Below, piece after piece: positions 29,101 through 37,608 of a DNA stretch of 64,000 bases; position 1 is the first letter of the stretch; each line of letters starts with the position of its first letter. This DNA is from Corynebacterium ciconiae DSM 44920 (GTDB taxonomy: Bacteria; Actinomycetota; Actinomycetes; Mycobacteriales; Mycobacteriaceae), in contig NZ_CP047189.1 in the NCBI RefSeq assembly GCF_030440575.1, forward strand, positions 620,001 to 684,000. The letters are read 5' to 3'. The notes beneath the pieces were generated by a model. The model was not told the DNA's origin and did no database searches. It was given only the letters and a program-made list of their open reading frames with translations. The translations under genes were made by a program, and so were the position numbers.

Positions 29101-29157
29101 TCGACAAGCAAGGGCCGGAGGCGCCGGGCGACACGCCGGAGCACAAACAAAAAGTAG
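26137..29157 (+). CDS. rne: ribonuclease E/G family protein
   Basis: 1006 residues. An IF2-N-like module at residues 10-65 (RVFAMAKMLGMSSKELIIELDKIG) is the typical actinobacterial N-terminus. A basic disordered stretch leads to the S1 domain (about 265-360, VGNIYLGRVQNVLPSMEAAFIDIGKGRNGVLY) and the catalytic DNase-I-like domain with metal-binding Asp in TVVDVNTGKF and DLGGMIVVDFIDM. CEHCDGRG (near 660) is the zinc-link that pairs protomers. The last 330 residues are Arg/Glu-rich and disordered, a likely RNA- and degradosome-binding scaffold. It begins mRNA decay and rRNA processing. GTG 26137 follows AAAGGAG. Confidence 0.95.
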   Translation: MAEKPNTTELDIDQLGERTRVFAMAKMLGMSSKELIIELDKIGLVKVAQSSLTKDEVSRLLEALRSEPDTDTPEAGDEAPEVRIRKRVENNVKNEISQIEEKVDKQLASYASEELLEEVVPAITPAPEDPSSAAAPMPLFMAPAVEDTPVEEPAPAAVKKSARREKSREAKTADDTPREEKPKKDKARKESQPATPQADPELIDEPKAIKGSTRLEAQRRRRSERREARKNERQIVSEAEFLARRESVERTMVVREKERTDHPGRVTQVGVLEDGMLVEHFVTSDTQSSMVGNIYLGRVQNVLPSMEAAFIDIGKGRNGVLYAGEVDWRAAGLGGRRRTIEHALKSGDQVLVQVVKDPIGHKGARLSTQISLAGRFLVYVPGGRTAGISRKLPAPERARLKDILKRVVPEQGGAIIRTAAEGVSEEAIAADVARLHAQWEQIDERTKKEKSSKGAKPVTMYEEPNMLVKVIRDLFNEDFSHLVVDGRKAWNTVHAYVHSVASDLEDRVEKYDAEAHGGVDAFEHYRVDEQLAKALSRKVWLPSGGTLVIDRTEAMTVVDVNTGKFTGEGGNLEETVTRNNLEAAEEIVRQMRLRDLGGMIVVDFIDMVLPENQDLVLRRLKEALGRDRTRHQVSEVTSLGLVQMTRKKLGTGLLDTFATECEHCDGRGLIIHTDPVEHSEQPAHKSRRRDKAEKPERREKKDRQEKKRTSHDPASHPAALAMHREDEPEKSIEELADAVIALSPDAEGSEPQAENTSRDDKPAKRQRRGRRRSTTRSSERADGRKDSRRGADSSAEDVQAIAASAVSTADAEDPDEPSGANYTPASYEEAVAEFERSPRRKRATRGNSRSDHAPKPEDFGTRSGESSAAAPAEEEAQESSEKPQRQSARRSRGGKRRSTSRSGRDSAGQHSGEVADTREKTEQGAPQQDEPANKPEQSDTPRRRRGRRRAVRTHGSAAAKSTEKASGEAASAKQKSSAQRDAGRGEVASTSKGRRRRATRRSTNKK

Positions 29158-29161
29158 CGGT

Positions 29162-29191
29162 TTGTGTTTTTATACGCGATAAAGGTAGTCT
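29162..29191 (+). promoter_or_regulatory. possible rplU-rpmA promoter
   Basis: TTGTGT (29162-29167) and TAGTCT (29186-29191) lie 18 bases apart, about 110 bases ahead of rplU. A small hairpin (TCGGGC/GCCCGA, 29247-29267) plus TTTTT in the leader could be an attenuator or just leader structure. Confidence 0.4.
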
Positions 29192-29299
29192 TGGACAGTC
29201 GCTGTTCGCAGTGCGTTCAGCATGAGATAAAGAACAAGTCCTTAAATCGGGCGCCTCGAGTGCCCGAGCCGAGTTTTTAGAAAAAGGGGTAGCCCTCCT

Positions 29300-29605
29300 A
29301 TGTACGCGATCGTCAAGACCGGCGGCAAGCAGTACAAGGTTGCCGAAGGTGACCTCGTCAAGGTCGAGAAGATCGAGGGTGAGCCGGGTTCGTCCGTGGC
29401 TCTCACCCCGGTTCTTCTCGTCGACGGCGCCGATGTGACCACCGACGCTGATAAGCTTGCCAAGGTGGAAGTTTCCGCGGAAGTTATCGAGCACGTCAAG
29501 GGCCCGAAGATCCGCAACCTGAAGTACAAGAACAAGAGCCGTTACATGAAGCGTCAGGGTCACCGTCAGAACCTGACCGTCATCAAGGTTAGCGGCATCA
29601 AGTAG
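29300..29605 (+). CDS. rplU: 50S ribosomal protein L21
   Basis: 101 residues starting [18 protein letters not shown], the L21 hallmark; ends with [19 protein letters not shown]. It binds 23S rRNA in the large subunit. AAAAAGGGG lies upstream of ATG 29300. Followed at 30 bases by rpmA. Confidence 0.97.
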   Translation: MYAIVKTGGKQYKVAEGDLVKVEKIEGEPGSSVALTPVLLVDGADVTTDADKLAKVEVSAEVIEHVKGPKIRNLKYKNKSRYMKRQGHRQNLTVIKVSGIK

Positions 29606-29635
29606 GCCGAGAAGGCTTAAAGGAGAAAAACCGTC

Positions 29636-29896
29636 ATGGCACACAAGAAGGGTGCATCCAGCTCCAGCAACGGTCGTGACTCCGAAGCAAAGCGCCTCGG
29701 CGTGAAGCGCTTCGGCGGCCAGAAGGTTAACGCAGGCGAGATCCTCATCCGTCAGCGCGGCACCAAGTTCCACCCCGGTGAGAACGTTGGACGCGGCGGC
29801 GACGATACCCTCTTCGCCCTTGCAGCAGGCTCCGTCGAGTTCATCACCAAGCGCAACCGCCGCATGGTGAACATTGTTCCGACCGAAGCTGCCTAA
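29636..29896 (+). CDS. rpmA: 50S ribosomal protein L27
   Basis: 86 residues beginning [22 protein letters not shown] with [22 protein letters not shown], the full L27 pattern. There is no N-terminal cleavable extension of the Staphylococcus type. Its N-terminal arm reaches the peptidyl-transferase centre. In most genomes obgE lies close downstream; here 2.7 kb of other sequence intervenes. Confidence 0.97.
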   Translation: MAHKKGASSSSNGRDSEAKRLGVKRFGGQKVNAGEILIRQRGTKFHPGENVGRGGDDTLFALAAGSVEFITKRNRRMVNIVPTEAA

Positions 29897-29917
29897 AGCT
29901 TCTGGAGCTTAAGATCT

Positions 29918-29956
29918 AAGCCGCTTGCTTCCCATCTCCGGGAGGCGGGCGGCTTT
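29918..29956 (+). terminator. terminator of rplU-rpmA
   Basis: AAGCCGC (29918-29924) pairs with GCGGCTT, with a second CCC/GGG stem inside, followed by TAATCTTGT. Confidence 0.75.
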
Positions 29957-30068
29957 AATCTTGTCCCCCAATGGGCTCCCAGTACCGCCACAGTGCTTTC
30001 CGGGGAAGTCGGCTGTAGGCAGCCAGCCTTCAAAGGAGCGCCGCGGCGGATAGCCCGGAGGGGGTGCC

Positions 30069-30668
30069 TTAGCCCCTAGTCATCTCCGCGGAACGGGGAA
30101 GTCTACGGAGATGGCGCGAGGTGGCCACCATAGTCAGCGAGACGATAAAGACCGCCACGCACATCAACATCCCCGGTGTTGCCCCATAGGAATCGAAGAG
30201 GAAACCGCCGGCAGTGGAGCCAGCGGGCATTAATGCCATGCCGGGCACGCCACAGGCCGCAGCGACGCGGCCTTCATTCTCGTCAGTGCAGCTTAAGGCC
30301 ATGTACGCGCCCTAATCTGAGTTGAACAGCGGGAGGAAGAAGAAGGTGCAGAGCAACACCGCACAGCTCAGGGCGAGCGAGTTAAGTGTGAAGTTCAGGA
30401 TCATCGCTCCCGCGGCCAGACTGCTCAAGGCCATGAGCGCGGCACTGAAGAAGGCGAATCTGTCCGCGTAACGCTCCGCAAAGAAAGCGCCCGCCACCAT
30501 TGCCATGCCCATTGCGGCCGATAGGATTCCAAGCTTCCACGGTGCCGCCCCACGCACAATAGTCATCGGCGACAACGCCATGGCGAAGTTGCACAGCCCA
30601 GCTGTCATCGCGATAATCCGGAGCCAGTCGTCACGCAGGACAAATCGGAACCCCTCGGGGCGTCCATG
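30069..30668 (-). pseudogene. MFS transporter remnant (C-terminal half, internal stop)
   Basis: Read on the minus strand, the frame from EGFRFVLRDDWLRIIAMTAGL (about 30660) gives roughly the last six helices of a major-facilitator permease. After FFFLPLFNSD it meets an in-frame TAG at 30312-30314, then continues in the same frame as GAYMALSCTDENEGRVAAACGVPGM to a natural stop at 30069. The N-terminal half is missing; transposase remnants lie where it should be. The gene is inactive on both counts. The original substrate cannot be told. Confidence 0.8.
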
Positions 30669-30719
30669 GTAAAACCTTTGGGTCAAGTACGGTGGGGTGG
30701 TGTATCTGTTCTTTCTCAA

Positions 30720-30893
30720 TCGTGGTTGATATCAGGGTCTGGTTCGGATCTGGTGCCCGTTCTTTAGGATGCTTTCTGGTAACCATCGTTGTGGTGACAC
30801 GGTGGCGTATTCAGCGCCGCAAACACTGTCAGCCTGGGCGGATATCATCTGGTTGATGAAGCCTGCCAGCATCTGATCCGAGTTCGACGACAA
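30720..30893 (-). mobile_element. IS256/mutator-family transposase fragment
   Basis: The frame reads DQMLAGFINQMISAQADSVCGAEYATVSPQR, which matches the conserved N-terminal part of mutator-type transposases (ADxLCGAxYGxVSPxR). It then leaves the family pattern and stops at 30732. Only a fragment of about 35 recognisable residues remains, joined directly to the IS110-like fragment and adjoining the broken MFS gene. Confidence 0.6.
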
Positions 30894-31061
30894 CGAGGGT
30901 ATTGCTGGTGGTGGCGTACTGAGTGAAAAATGTGGTGAGAACAGCTTCGCTTTGTTCGATCCATTTGGATTGAACCGTTGTGGCATTCGAGTCGAGCACG
31001 CAGGCGTGGTGGAGCACTTTCCTGCATCCACGCTTATGACGTGGTCGTATGTCATGGGTAT
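30894..31061 (-). mobile_element. IS110-family transposase N-terminal fragment, frameshifted
   Basis: An intact ribosome binding site (AGGAG) and ATG at 31055 begin MTYDHVISVDAGK, the IS110 RuvC-like start. After a one-base frameshift near 31016 the other frame continues HHACVLDSNATTVQSKWIEQSEAVLTTFF and TLVVVEL, as expected for this family. The match ends there and the IS256-like fragment begins, so the element is both truncated and frameshifted. Confidence 0.6.
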
Positions 31062-31542
31062 CTCCTAGCGGAGAACGTGGTTGGGTTGGGTTCGTTGCTG
31101 GGAAACTGGAGTTCGTCGGGCGTCACTCGCGGCTGGCAGCCACGGTACAAAGAGGCCTCACCGCATATTGGGGTGGGTCAGGTTCCTATGAGCAGTTTGG
31201 AGTGCGCCACTGCCTCCGGCGGCATCCACCCCCTCGGATCAGTTGATAGACAGCGAGGGCAATAGAGCCATGCCGGAGCAAGCGACTAGTTACTTTCTTT
31301 AGGGAGGGGAACGGAACTTAAGCGTAGCGCGGGGTGAATGCCCCTAGGGCTGTGCTGTGAGGACGGTTCCCTTCCGAACTGGAACTGGCTAGAACGTGAT
31401 AGGGGTTGGGTTTGGGCAAGTGTGGGCTGGCCGCCTGTCAGACCGAGCTATGCGTAGTGAGCGAAACAAGGGGCTAAGAGGTCGGTCGTTGCAGGCCTTA
31501 GGTCGAGCGAGATGTTGTAACGACTCAATAACAATCGCAACT
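31062..31542. other. intergenic part of the rpmA-obgE island
   Basis: I find no gene I can support. Short frames on both strands lack ribosome binding sites and resemblance. The region may hold further decayed insertion-sequence ends. Confidence 0.5.
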
Positions 31543-31571
31543 ATGACATAGCTCACTAAGGAACATATAAC
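31543..31571 (+). promoter_or_regulatory. promoter of the secreted-protein gene
   Basis: ATGACA (31543-31548) and TATAAC (31566-31571), each one base from consensus, are exactly 17 bases apart: the best sigma-A-type promoter I noted in the window. The start codon lies about 40 bases past the expected transcription start. Confidence 0.65.
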
Positions 31572-31618
31572 TAGACTGAGCACACACTATTTTCAACCTA
31601 GTAGGAAGGGGGTTCGTG

Positions 31619-32197
31619 ATGTCAAGAACCTACGATCTAAAAAGTATTGCCTGTATGCAGGCGATGGTGCTTCTCGTGGTAGGTGATAGTTTGACGCCTG
31701 TGGCTGCGGAAGAGTCCGGTCGAGGTGCCTCAACCTGTCAAGGAGCAGAGGTTTCTCGTAGCGATTTGAGTTCCGACGAAATCTCGAAAGAGTACACAGA
31801 ATTTGGAAAGCTCAGTGCGATTAGCGCGGAGTGGACAGATTTTGGCCGCTACTCGAATAAGCTAGGGTCGTCGTCAGCATTGAAAGATGGCCGCACTATA
31901 GTCTCCTTAGCGGGGTTTAGCGAGGTTGATGGTGTTCTTCTTGTTCGAGAGATTGATACCAATGGTCAGACGCTGAGGTATCGTGCGCTGCGAATCTTCA
32001 ATAACAACGGCGAACTCGCGGTTTCCTCAAAGGTTGAAAATAAGGCCAACAAGCGAAGTAAGCGTGAGGTTCGGTGTATTCGCTGGGATAACGCTTGCCT
32101 TGAGCGAGCCAAAAAACTGACTGTGCATCGCGGCACTGCAAATGGGTGTTCTGGAACCCATGGGCGTTTGACGCCTGTCTGTTCGCCTCCAGTATGA
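31619..32197 (+). CDS. secreted protein with cationic four-cysteine C-terminus, possible peptide precursor
   Basis: 192 residues from ATG 31619 (GTG at 31616 also possible; RBS AGGAAGGGGG). A signal peptide with cleavage after VAA (residue 30) is plausible. Residues 31-144 are hydrophilic and look like a beta-rich pro-domain (RTIVSLAGFSEVDGVLLVREID, YRALRIFNNNGELAVSSKV). Then comes a basic site KRSKR (145-149) and a 43-residue tail with Cys153, Cys160, Cys177 and Cys188 and many Arg/Lys/His. That layout (signal, pro-region, basic processing site, Cys-rich basic core) recalls bacteriocin precursors such as the halocin C8-like group, but I recognise no family. The gene is visibly lower in G+C than its neighbours and sits beside transposase remnants, so it was probably acquired. 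Confidence 0.65.
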   Translation: MSRTYDLKSIACMQAMVLLVVGDSLTPVAAEESGRGASTCQGAEVSRSDLSSDEISKEYTEFGKLSAISAEWTDFGRYSNKLGSSSALKDGRTIVSLAGFSEVDGVLLVREIDTNGQTLRYRALRIFNNNGELAVSSKVENKANKRSKREVRCIRWDNACLERAKKLTVHRGTANGCSGTHGRLTPVCSPPV

Positions 32198-32224
32198 CCC
32201 ACTTCTACGATTGCTGTAGAGAAT

Positions 32225-32623
32225 ATGATGGCGGTGGTGCAGGTGGAACGGACTAGAAGTGATACTGCCGGAATTGCAGGCGCTATTCTCCTTGTTGTCA
32301 TCCTAGCCCTCACTATCGTGCGGCAGCCTGACAATATCGAGCCACGTGCATTCGCTGTCGCCCTCACCATAGTGCAGCTGCTCGCCATTGCTTCGTATTG
32401 GCTTTTTTATCACGACCTAGCAGAGCGCTTAACGAAGTCCGCTGGTACCGCAGTATGCGTCGGCTGGGCTATCGTGCCGCTGGTTGTGATGGGGCTTGCC
32501 TTCGCAGTGGGGCAGTCGCCACTGAGTTCGCCCGTACTCTCCGCAGCGGGGATCGTATGGATTGCTGCAGCTTTGAGTTACAATCAGGTGCTTAAAGCTT
32601 CCTCGATCCAAAGGACCACATGA
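32225..32623 (+). CDS. four-helix membrane protein, possible partner or immunity protein
   Basis: 132 residues with four hydrophobic segments ([79 protein letters not shown]) and short loops. The start is ATG 32225 or ATG 32228; no strong RBS is seen. It follows the secreted-protein gene by 27 bases and overlaps the obgE start by four bases (ATGA). Small multi-helix proteins beside peptide precursors often give self-protection, which is the reason for the suggested role; no homologue is recognised. It could instead be an ordinary conserved membrane protein. Confidence 0.65.
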   Translation: MMAVVQVERTRSDTAGIAGAILLVVILALTIVRQPDNIEPRAFAVALTIVQLLAIASYWLFYHDLAERLTKSAGTAVCVGWAIVPLVVMGLAFAVGQSPLSSPVLSAAGIVWIAAALSYNQVLKASSIQRTT

Positions 32624-34131
32624 ACCGTTTCGTAGACCGCGTTGTGCTGCACCTGCAGGCTGGTGACGGCGGGCACGGCTGTGCTTCTGTGCACCGCGAA
32701 AAGTTCAAGCCTCTCGGTGGGCCGGATGGTGGCAATGGCGGCCACGGCGGAGACATCATTCTTGAAGTTTCTGACCAGGCCCACACTCTGCTGGATTTCC
32801 ACTATCGCCCCCACCTGAAGGCCTCCCGCGGCAACAATGGCGCCGGCGATCACCGCAACGGCGCCCGCGGTGAGGACCTCGTGCTCGAGGTGCCGCCGGG
32901 CACCGTTGTGCTCAACGAAGAGGGCGAGGTGCTGGCGGATCTGGTGTCCGTAGGTACCCGCTTCGTGGCCGCCTCCGGTGGTTTTGGCGGTCTCGGTAAC
33001 GCGGCGCTGGCTAATAAGCAGCGCAAGGCCCCGGGCTTCGCGCTGAAAGGAGAACTAGGGGAGCAACGCGATCTGATCTTGGAACTGAAGTCCATGGCGG
33101 ACGTGGGGCTGGTGGGTTTTCCCTCTGCCGGTAAATCCTCGTTGATTTCGGTGCTCTCAGCAGCACGGCCCAAGATTGGCGATTACCCCTTCACCACCTT
33201 GCAGCCCAATCTCGGCGTAGTGGACATGGGCAATGATTCCTTCACCATCGCCGATGTGCCGGGTCTGATTCCGGGCGCCTCCGAAGGCAAGGGGCTTGGT
33301 CTGGACTTTTTGCGCCATATCGAACGTACTGCCGTGCTCGCCCATGTGGTGGACCTAGCCACAATCGAGCCAGGACGCGACCCGGTCTCAGATATCGAGG
33401 CGCTGGAAAACGAGCTGGCAGCCTACCAATCGGTGCTCGATCATGACACCGGCCTAGGCGATCTGCGGGAACGCCCGCGCGTGATCATTTTGAATAAGGC
33501 CGATATCCCCGAGGCGCGGGAGCTGGCCGAGTTCGTATTGGAGGATCTCCGCGAGGCCTTCGGATGGCCGGTGTTTATCATCTCTGCCGTGGCGCACCAG
33601 GGTTTGGATGCGGTGCGCTACCGCCTCATGGAGCTGGTGAAGGAGCACCGGAAGAAGCATCCCAAGGCCGCCGAGCAGCGCACCGTGGTGCGCCCCGTGG
33701 CCGTGGATGCGCGCAAAAAGGACGACTTCCGCGTGGTTGCTGATCCCAATAACCCCGGCGGCTACGAGGTGCTGGGTGATAAGCCGCGCCGCTGGATTCA
33801 GCAAACGGACTTTGAAAACGACGAAGCGGTGGGCTATCTCGCGGACCGTCTGGCCAAGCTGGGCGTGGAGGACGCCCTGTACAAGATGGGCGCCCGCGAG
33901 GGGGCCGAAGTGACCATCGGCGAGATCACCTTCGAGTGGGAGCCGCTGACTACCGCTGGAGTGAGCGAGAGCGGTTCTCCCGCTACCGCCCGCGGTACGG
34001 ATGCCCGCATTGGTCGTTCTACCCGCTCCACCGCTGCCGAGCGTAAGCGCGCCTCCCAGGCCCGCCGCGGCCTGATCGACGAGTTCGACTTTGGTGATGA
34101 TGAGGCCTCCCGCGAGCGTTGGGAGGGCTAA
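32620..34131 (+). CDS. obgE: Obg-family GTPase
   Basis: 503 residues. The Gly-rich Obg fold fills residues 1-158 ([25 protein letters not shown]). The G domain has G1 GFPSAGKS (166-173), G3 DVPGL and G4 NKAD. The C-terminal OCT domain (about 340-430) and a basic tail follow, as usual in actinobacteria. It acts in late assembly of the 50S subunit and in stringent control. RBS AAAGGA lies in the end of the upstream membrane-protein gene, whose stop overlaps the obgE start, so obgE translation may be coupled to an island gene. Confidence 0.96.
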   Translation: MNRFVDRVVLHLQAGDGGHGCASVHREKFKPLGGPDGGNGGHGGDIILEVSDQAHTLLDFHYRPHLKASRGNNGAGDHRNGARGEDLVLEVPPGTVVLNEEGEVLADLVSVGTRFVAASGGFGGLGNAALANKQRKAPGFALKGELGEQRDLILELKSMADVGLVGFPSAGKSSLISVLSAARPKIGDYPFTTLQPNLGVVDMGNDSFTIADVPGLIPGASEGKGLGLDFLRHIERTAVLAHVVDLATIEPGRDPVSDIEALENELAAYQSVLDHDTGLGDLRERPRVIILNKADIPEARELAEFVLEDLREAFGWPVFIISAVAHQGLDAVRYRLMELVKEHRKKHPKAAEQRTVVRPVAVDARKKDDFRVVADPNNPGGYEVLGDKPRRWIQQTDFENDEAVGYLADRLAKLGVEDALYKMGAREGAEVTIGEITFEWEPLTTAGVSESGSPATARGTDARIGRSTRSTAAERKRASQARRGLIDEFDFGDDEASRERWEG

Positions 34132-34138
34132 AGCCAGC

Positions 34139-35359
34139 ATGAGCGATAATTCGACACTGCCAACTTCTCCCTACGAGCTGAACGACACCCCGCCGGCCGA
34201 GTTCCCGCCAGCGGGTATTCCCGAGACCGTCCTGGCACAGCCGGCGACCGCTGGTCTGCGCGAAGAAATTGCTGGCGCCAAGAAGATCGTGGTCAAACTG
34301 GGAAGCTCCTCGGTAACGGATGACAACTATGCGGTCTCGCCGGAGAAAATCAACCGCTTCGTTGATGCCTGCCAGGCTCGCATGGAACGCGGCACCGATG
34401 TGATCATTGTTAGCTCCGGTGCGGTTGCCGCCGGCATGGCGCCGATGGGGTTGAAGAGCCGACCGAATGACCTCGCCACTAAACAGGCAGCCGCCGCGGT
34501 GGGGCAGGTGCATCTGGCGTATCAGTGGGGCCGTTCCTTTGCCCGCTACGGCCGCACCACCGGCCAGGTTCTGCTCACCGCCTCCGACGCAGCTGAGCGC
34601 TCGCGTGCCCGCAACGCTCAACGGACCGTGGAACGGTTAAGGCAGCTGCGCTGCGTGCCCATCATCAATGAAAATGACACGGTGGCCACCTCGGAGCTGC
34701 GCTTTGGCGATAATGATCGTTTGGCGGCGATTGTGGCTCACCTGATCAGCGCCGATGCGCTCGTGCTGCTCTCGGATGTGGACGGGCTCTATGATCGCAA
34801 CCCTGCCGAACCCGGCGCCCAGTTTGTCTCCGACGTCACCGGGGTGGAGGATCTCGCAGGGGTGGTGGCCGGCGATGGCGGCCGGGTCGGCACCGGCGGC
34901 ATGGCCTCGAAGGTCTCTGCGGCTCGTCTGGCCTCGCGTGGCGGTATCCCTGTGCTACTGGCCAGTGCGGACAATATCGGTCCGGCGCTATCCACCGCCC
35001 AGGTGGGCACCGTTTTCCACCCCGAGCAAGGGCGTGTGAAGGCGTGGAAGTTTTGGGCGCTCTATGCCGCTGACGTCTCTGGGGTGGTGCGCGTGGATGA
35101 AGGCGCAGCCCAAGTAGTGCAACGCGGTGGCTACTCGCTGTTGCCTGTGGGGGTTACTGAGGTGGATGGGGATTTCCGCTCTGGCGATATTGTGGAGATC
35201 CAGAATCCTCAAGGCACGACCATCGCCCGTGGCGAGGTGGCCTACGATGCCAAGACTCTGCACGGGATGGTGGGCAAGCACACCCACGAGCTGCCGGAAG
35301 GGATGAAGCGGCCGGTGATCCATGCGGATTACCTGTCGAGCTATTCCTCACATGCGTAG
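34139..35359 (+). CDS. proB: glutamate 5-kinase
   Basis: 406 residues. The amino-acid-kinase domain has [50 protein letters not shown] and [13 protein letters not shown]; the C-terminal PUA domain spans about 310-390. An N-terminal extension of about 40 residues is Pro-rich and variable. It catalyses the first step of proline synthesis and is normally inhibited by proline. ATG 34139 lies eight bases after the obgE stop, with GGGAGGG at the end of obgE. Confidence 0.95.
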   Translation: MSDNSTLPTSPYELNDTPPAEFPPAGIPETVLAQPATAGLREEIAGAKKIVVKLGSSSVTDDNYAVSPEKINRFVDACQARMERGTDVIIVSSGAVAAGMAPMGLKSRPNDLATKQAAAAVGQVHLAYQWGRSFARYGRTTGQVLLTASDAAERSRARNAQRTVERLRQLRCVPIINENDTVATSELRFGDNDRLAAIVAHLISADALVLLSDVDGLYDRNPAEPGAQFVSDVTGVEDLAGVVAGDGGRVGTGGMASKVSAARLASRGGIPVLLASADNIGPALSTAQVGTVFHPEQGRVKAWKFWALYAADVSGVVRVDEGAAQVVQRGGYSLLPVGVTEVDGDFRSGDIVEIQNPQGTTIARGEVAYDAKTLHGMVGKHTHELPEGMKRPVIHADYLSSYSSHA

Positions 35360-35362
35360 GGT
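35357..35362 (+). promoter_or_regulatory. possible -10 box of the hydroxyacid dehydrogenase gene
   Basis: TAGGGT, overlapping the proB stop codon, ends seven bases before ATG 35370; the start could be leaderless, although GGTGGGG could also serve as a ribosome binding site. Confidence 0.35.
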
Positions 35363-35369
35363 GGGGTGC

Positions 35370-36281
35370 ATGAAATATGCAATGGGACCAACCCACTGGG
35401 ACACCGTAGAAGAACAATTGGCAGCCATCGGCGGCGAGCTCACCGACGATCTTTCCGAGGCCGAGCTGCTTGTCTATAACGGCTCGGCGGAAGATTTTCC
35501 TGATCTGCCCGACTCTGTGAAGTGGGTGCAGTTTGGTCTTGCCGGTATCGATGCCTACTTCAACCACGGCGCCATCGACGGATCGCGCCGGTACACGAAC
35601 TGCTCGGGCACCTTCGCTCGGCCGGTGGCGGAGTCCGCCGTGGCGCTGTTGTTGGCCCAGCTGCATCAGCACACCCCCGTGGCGCGGGCGCAGTCGTGGA
35701 GCTGCCAGAAGCAGGTGGATAGCGCCACTCGGTGGCTCAGCGATAGCACGGTGAGCATCATTGGTGCCGGTGGTATCGGCCGCGAATTGGTGCCGATGCT
35801 CAAGGGCTTTGGCTGCACCGTGATCGCGGTGAATAATTCCGGCACCGCCGTCGAGGGCGCCGATAAAACCTACTCTTCCGAGCATCGCGATGAGGTTTTG
35901 GCCTCCTCGGATGCGGTGATTCTCGCCGCCCCTCTCACAGAGGACACCCACCACCTGATTAATGAGCGCACCCTGAAGCTCATGCCCAAGCACGCGGTGC
36001 TGATCAACGTTGGTCGTGGCCCGCTGGTGGATAGTGATGCCCTTGTCGAGGCCCTGAACAATGGTGAGATCGCCGGCGCTGGTCTCGATGTCACCGAGCC
36101 GGAGCCGCTGCCGGACGGACATCCGCTGTGGGAGATGGATCAGGTGGTGATCACTCCGCACACCGCGAACACCAAGGATTCGATTCGCCGGCTTATCGCC
36201 CCGCAGATCGTGGAGAATGTCAAGGCCTATCAGGCAGGGGAGACCATGCCCACCGAGGTCACGGTGGATCAGGGCTATTAA
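35370..36281 (+). CDS. D-isomer-specific 2-hydroxyacid dehydrogenase
   Basis: 303 residues. The NAD-binding domain has IIGAGGIGRELVPMLKGFGC (near residue 130). The catalytic Arg is in NVGRGPLVD, Glu in DVTEPEPLPDGHPLW and His in VITPHTAN. It reduces or oxidises a 2-keto/2-hydroxy acid; the exact substrate cannot be read from the sequence. Situated between proB and proA, as in other corynebacteria, though no link to proline synthesis is known. Start ATG 35370; an upstream ATG at 35352 overlapping proB is less likely. Confidence 0.9.
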   Translation: MKYAMGPTHWDTVEEQLAAIGGELTDDLSEAELLVYNGSAEDFPDLPDSVKWVQFGLAGIDAYFNHGAIDGSRRYTNCSGTFARPVAESAVALLLAQLHQHTPVARAQSWSCQKQVDSATRWLSDSTVSIIGAGGIGRELVPMLKGFGCTVIAVNNSGTAVEGADKTYSSEHRDEVLASSDAVILAAPLTEDTHHLINERTLKLMPKHAVLINVGRGPLVDSDALVEALNNGEIAGAGLDVTEPEPLPDGHPLWEMDQVVITPHTANTKDSIRRLIAPQIVENVKAYQAGETMPTEVTVDQGY

Positions 36282-36337
36282 CCCAACCGCGGCGGAGATG
36301 GGCCTGCGAGATGGCGTCGTAAAGCATGAGCACACGC

Positions 36338-36343
36338 TAGAGT
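36338..36343 (+). promoter_or_regulatory. proA -10 box, leaderless start
   Basis: TAGAGT ends eight bases before the proA ATG, with no ribosome binding site between. Confidence 0.5.
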
Positions 36344-36351
36344 TGTGATCT

Positions 36352-37608
36352 ATGACTGCAGAGACCCCCACCATCGAGCTGGCCCTTGCCGCGCGCGAGG
36401 CAGCTACCACCATCGCGCAGTTGCGCTCCCCAGCAAAGAACGAGGTGCTGCTGGCCGCAGCCACAGCCCTCGAGGAGCGGACGGCTGAGATTATGGCCGC
36501 CAATGAGCGGGACCTCGAGCGCGAGCGTGCCGCCGGGACCTCCGAGGCGCTGCTTGACCGACTGGCGCTGAGCGCTGAGCGCATCACCGGTATCGCGGAT
36601 GGGCTGCGCCTTGTTGCGGGCCTCGCCGATCCGGTGGGCGAGATCATTCGCGGCCACACCTTGCCGAATGGGCTGGTGCTTAGCCAGGTGCGCGTGCCCT
36701 TGGGGGTGATTGGCATGGTCTACGAGGCGCGCCCCAACGTGACTGTCGATGCCTTCGGTTTGTGTCTGAAGTCCGGCAACGTGGCACTGCTGCGTGGATC
36801 TAAGTCTGCAGTGGAGTCGAACACCGCCCTTGTGGCGATCCTGCAGGATGTGCTCGCCGAGCACAGTCTGCCGCGCGCCGCCGCGCAGCTTCTGCCCTGC
36901 GATAGTCGCGAGAGTGTCACCGAACTGATTACCGCCCGCGGGCTGGTGGATCTGGTGATTCCGCGCGGCGGGGCGGGTCTGATCAACGCCGTGGTCACCG
37001 GTGCTACGGTGCCGACCATCGAAACGGGCACCGGCAATTGTCACCTCTATATCGACGGCTCGGCTGATCTCGAGCAGGCGATCGCGCTGCTGATCAACGG
37101 CAAAACCCGCAGGGTGAGCGTGTGCAACGCCACCGAGACCGTGCTTATCGACGCCGCCCTGCCCACCCCCAGCCGCCGCGCCATCATTGATGCACTGGTG
37201 GCTGCAGGGGTGACGGTCCACGCCGATGAGAAGCTGGTGGACCTCAACGATGCGGTGGTGGCGGCCACCGCCGAGGATCTCGACACCGAGTATCTCTCCA
37301 TGGACATCACCGCCGTGGAAGTGCAGGGAGTTGCCGGGGCCATTGAGCACATCGCCGCTCATTCCTCGGGACACACCGAGGCGATCGCCGCCACCGACAG
37401 CAGCGTGCTGGAACGCTTCGGCCGCGAAGTGGATTCTGCCGCGGTGATTCTTAATGCCTCCACGGCGTTCACCGATGGGGAGCAGTTTGGCTTTGGCGCG
37501 GAGATCGGCATCTCTACCCAGAAGCTGCATGCCCGCGGGCCTGTTGGCCTGCCGGAGCTGACCTCCACCAAGTGGATCGTGCGCGGGGAAGGACACACCC
37601 GGCCGTGA
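36352..37608 (+). CDS. proA: gamma-glutamyl phosphate reductase
   Basis: 418 residues. Catalytic Cys258 is in [13 protein letters not shown]; the dinucleotide and phosphate segments [32 protein letters not shown] and the C-terminal [23 protein letters not shown] are all present. It makes glutamate semialdehyde, the second step of proline synthesis, using NADPH. nadD begins inside its stop codon. Confidence 0.96.
   Translation: MTAETPTIELALAAREAATTIAQLRSPAKNEVLLAAATALEERTAEIMAANERDLERERAAGTSEALLDRLALSAERITGIADGLRLVAGLADPVGEIIRGHTLPNGLVLSQVRVPLGVIGMVYEARPNVTVDAFGLCLKSGNVALLRGSKSAVESNTALVAILQDVLAEHSLPRAAAQLLPCDSRESVTELITARGLVDLVIPRGGAGLINAVVTGATVPTIETGTGNCHLYIDGSADLEQAIALLINGKTRRVSVCNATETVLIDAALPTPSRRAIIDALVAAGVTVHADEKLVDLNDAVVAATAEDLDTEYLSMDITAVEVQGVAGAIEHIAAHSSGHTEAIAATDSSVLERFGREVDSAAVILNASTAFTDGEQFGFGAEIGISTQKLHARGPVGLPELTSTKWIVRGEGHTRP
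37141..37154 (-). repeat. dispersed 12-mer GCGTCGATAAGC, copy inside proA
   Basis: The only exact copy inside a gene (minus strand, 37143-37154 core); it encodes the LIDA residues of ProA. It may be incidental. Confidence 0.6.

Noticed and set aside
29247..29285. Possible riboswitch or attenuator before rplU
   Set aside because: Only a 6-bp stem with a T run; too weak to call more than leader structure.
31389..31583. 64-codon minus-strand frame in the island
   Set aside because: It has no ribosome binding site, one weak hydrophobic segment and overlaps the promoter of the secreted-protein gene.
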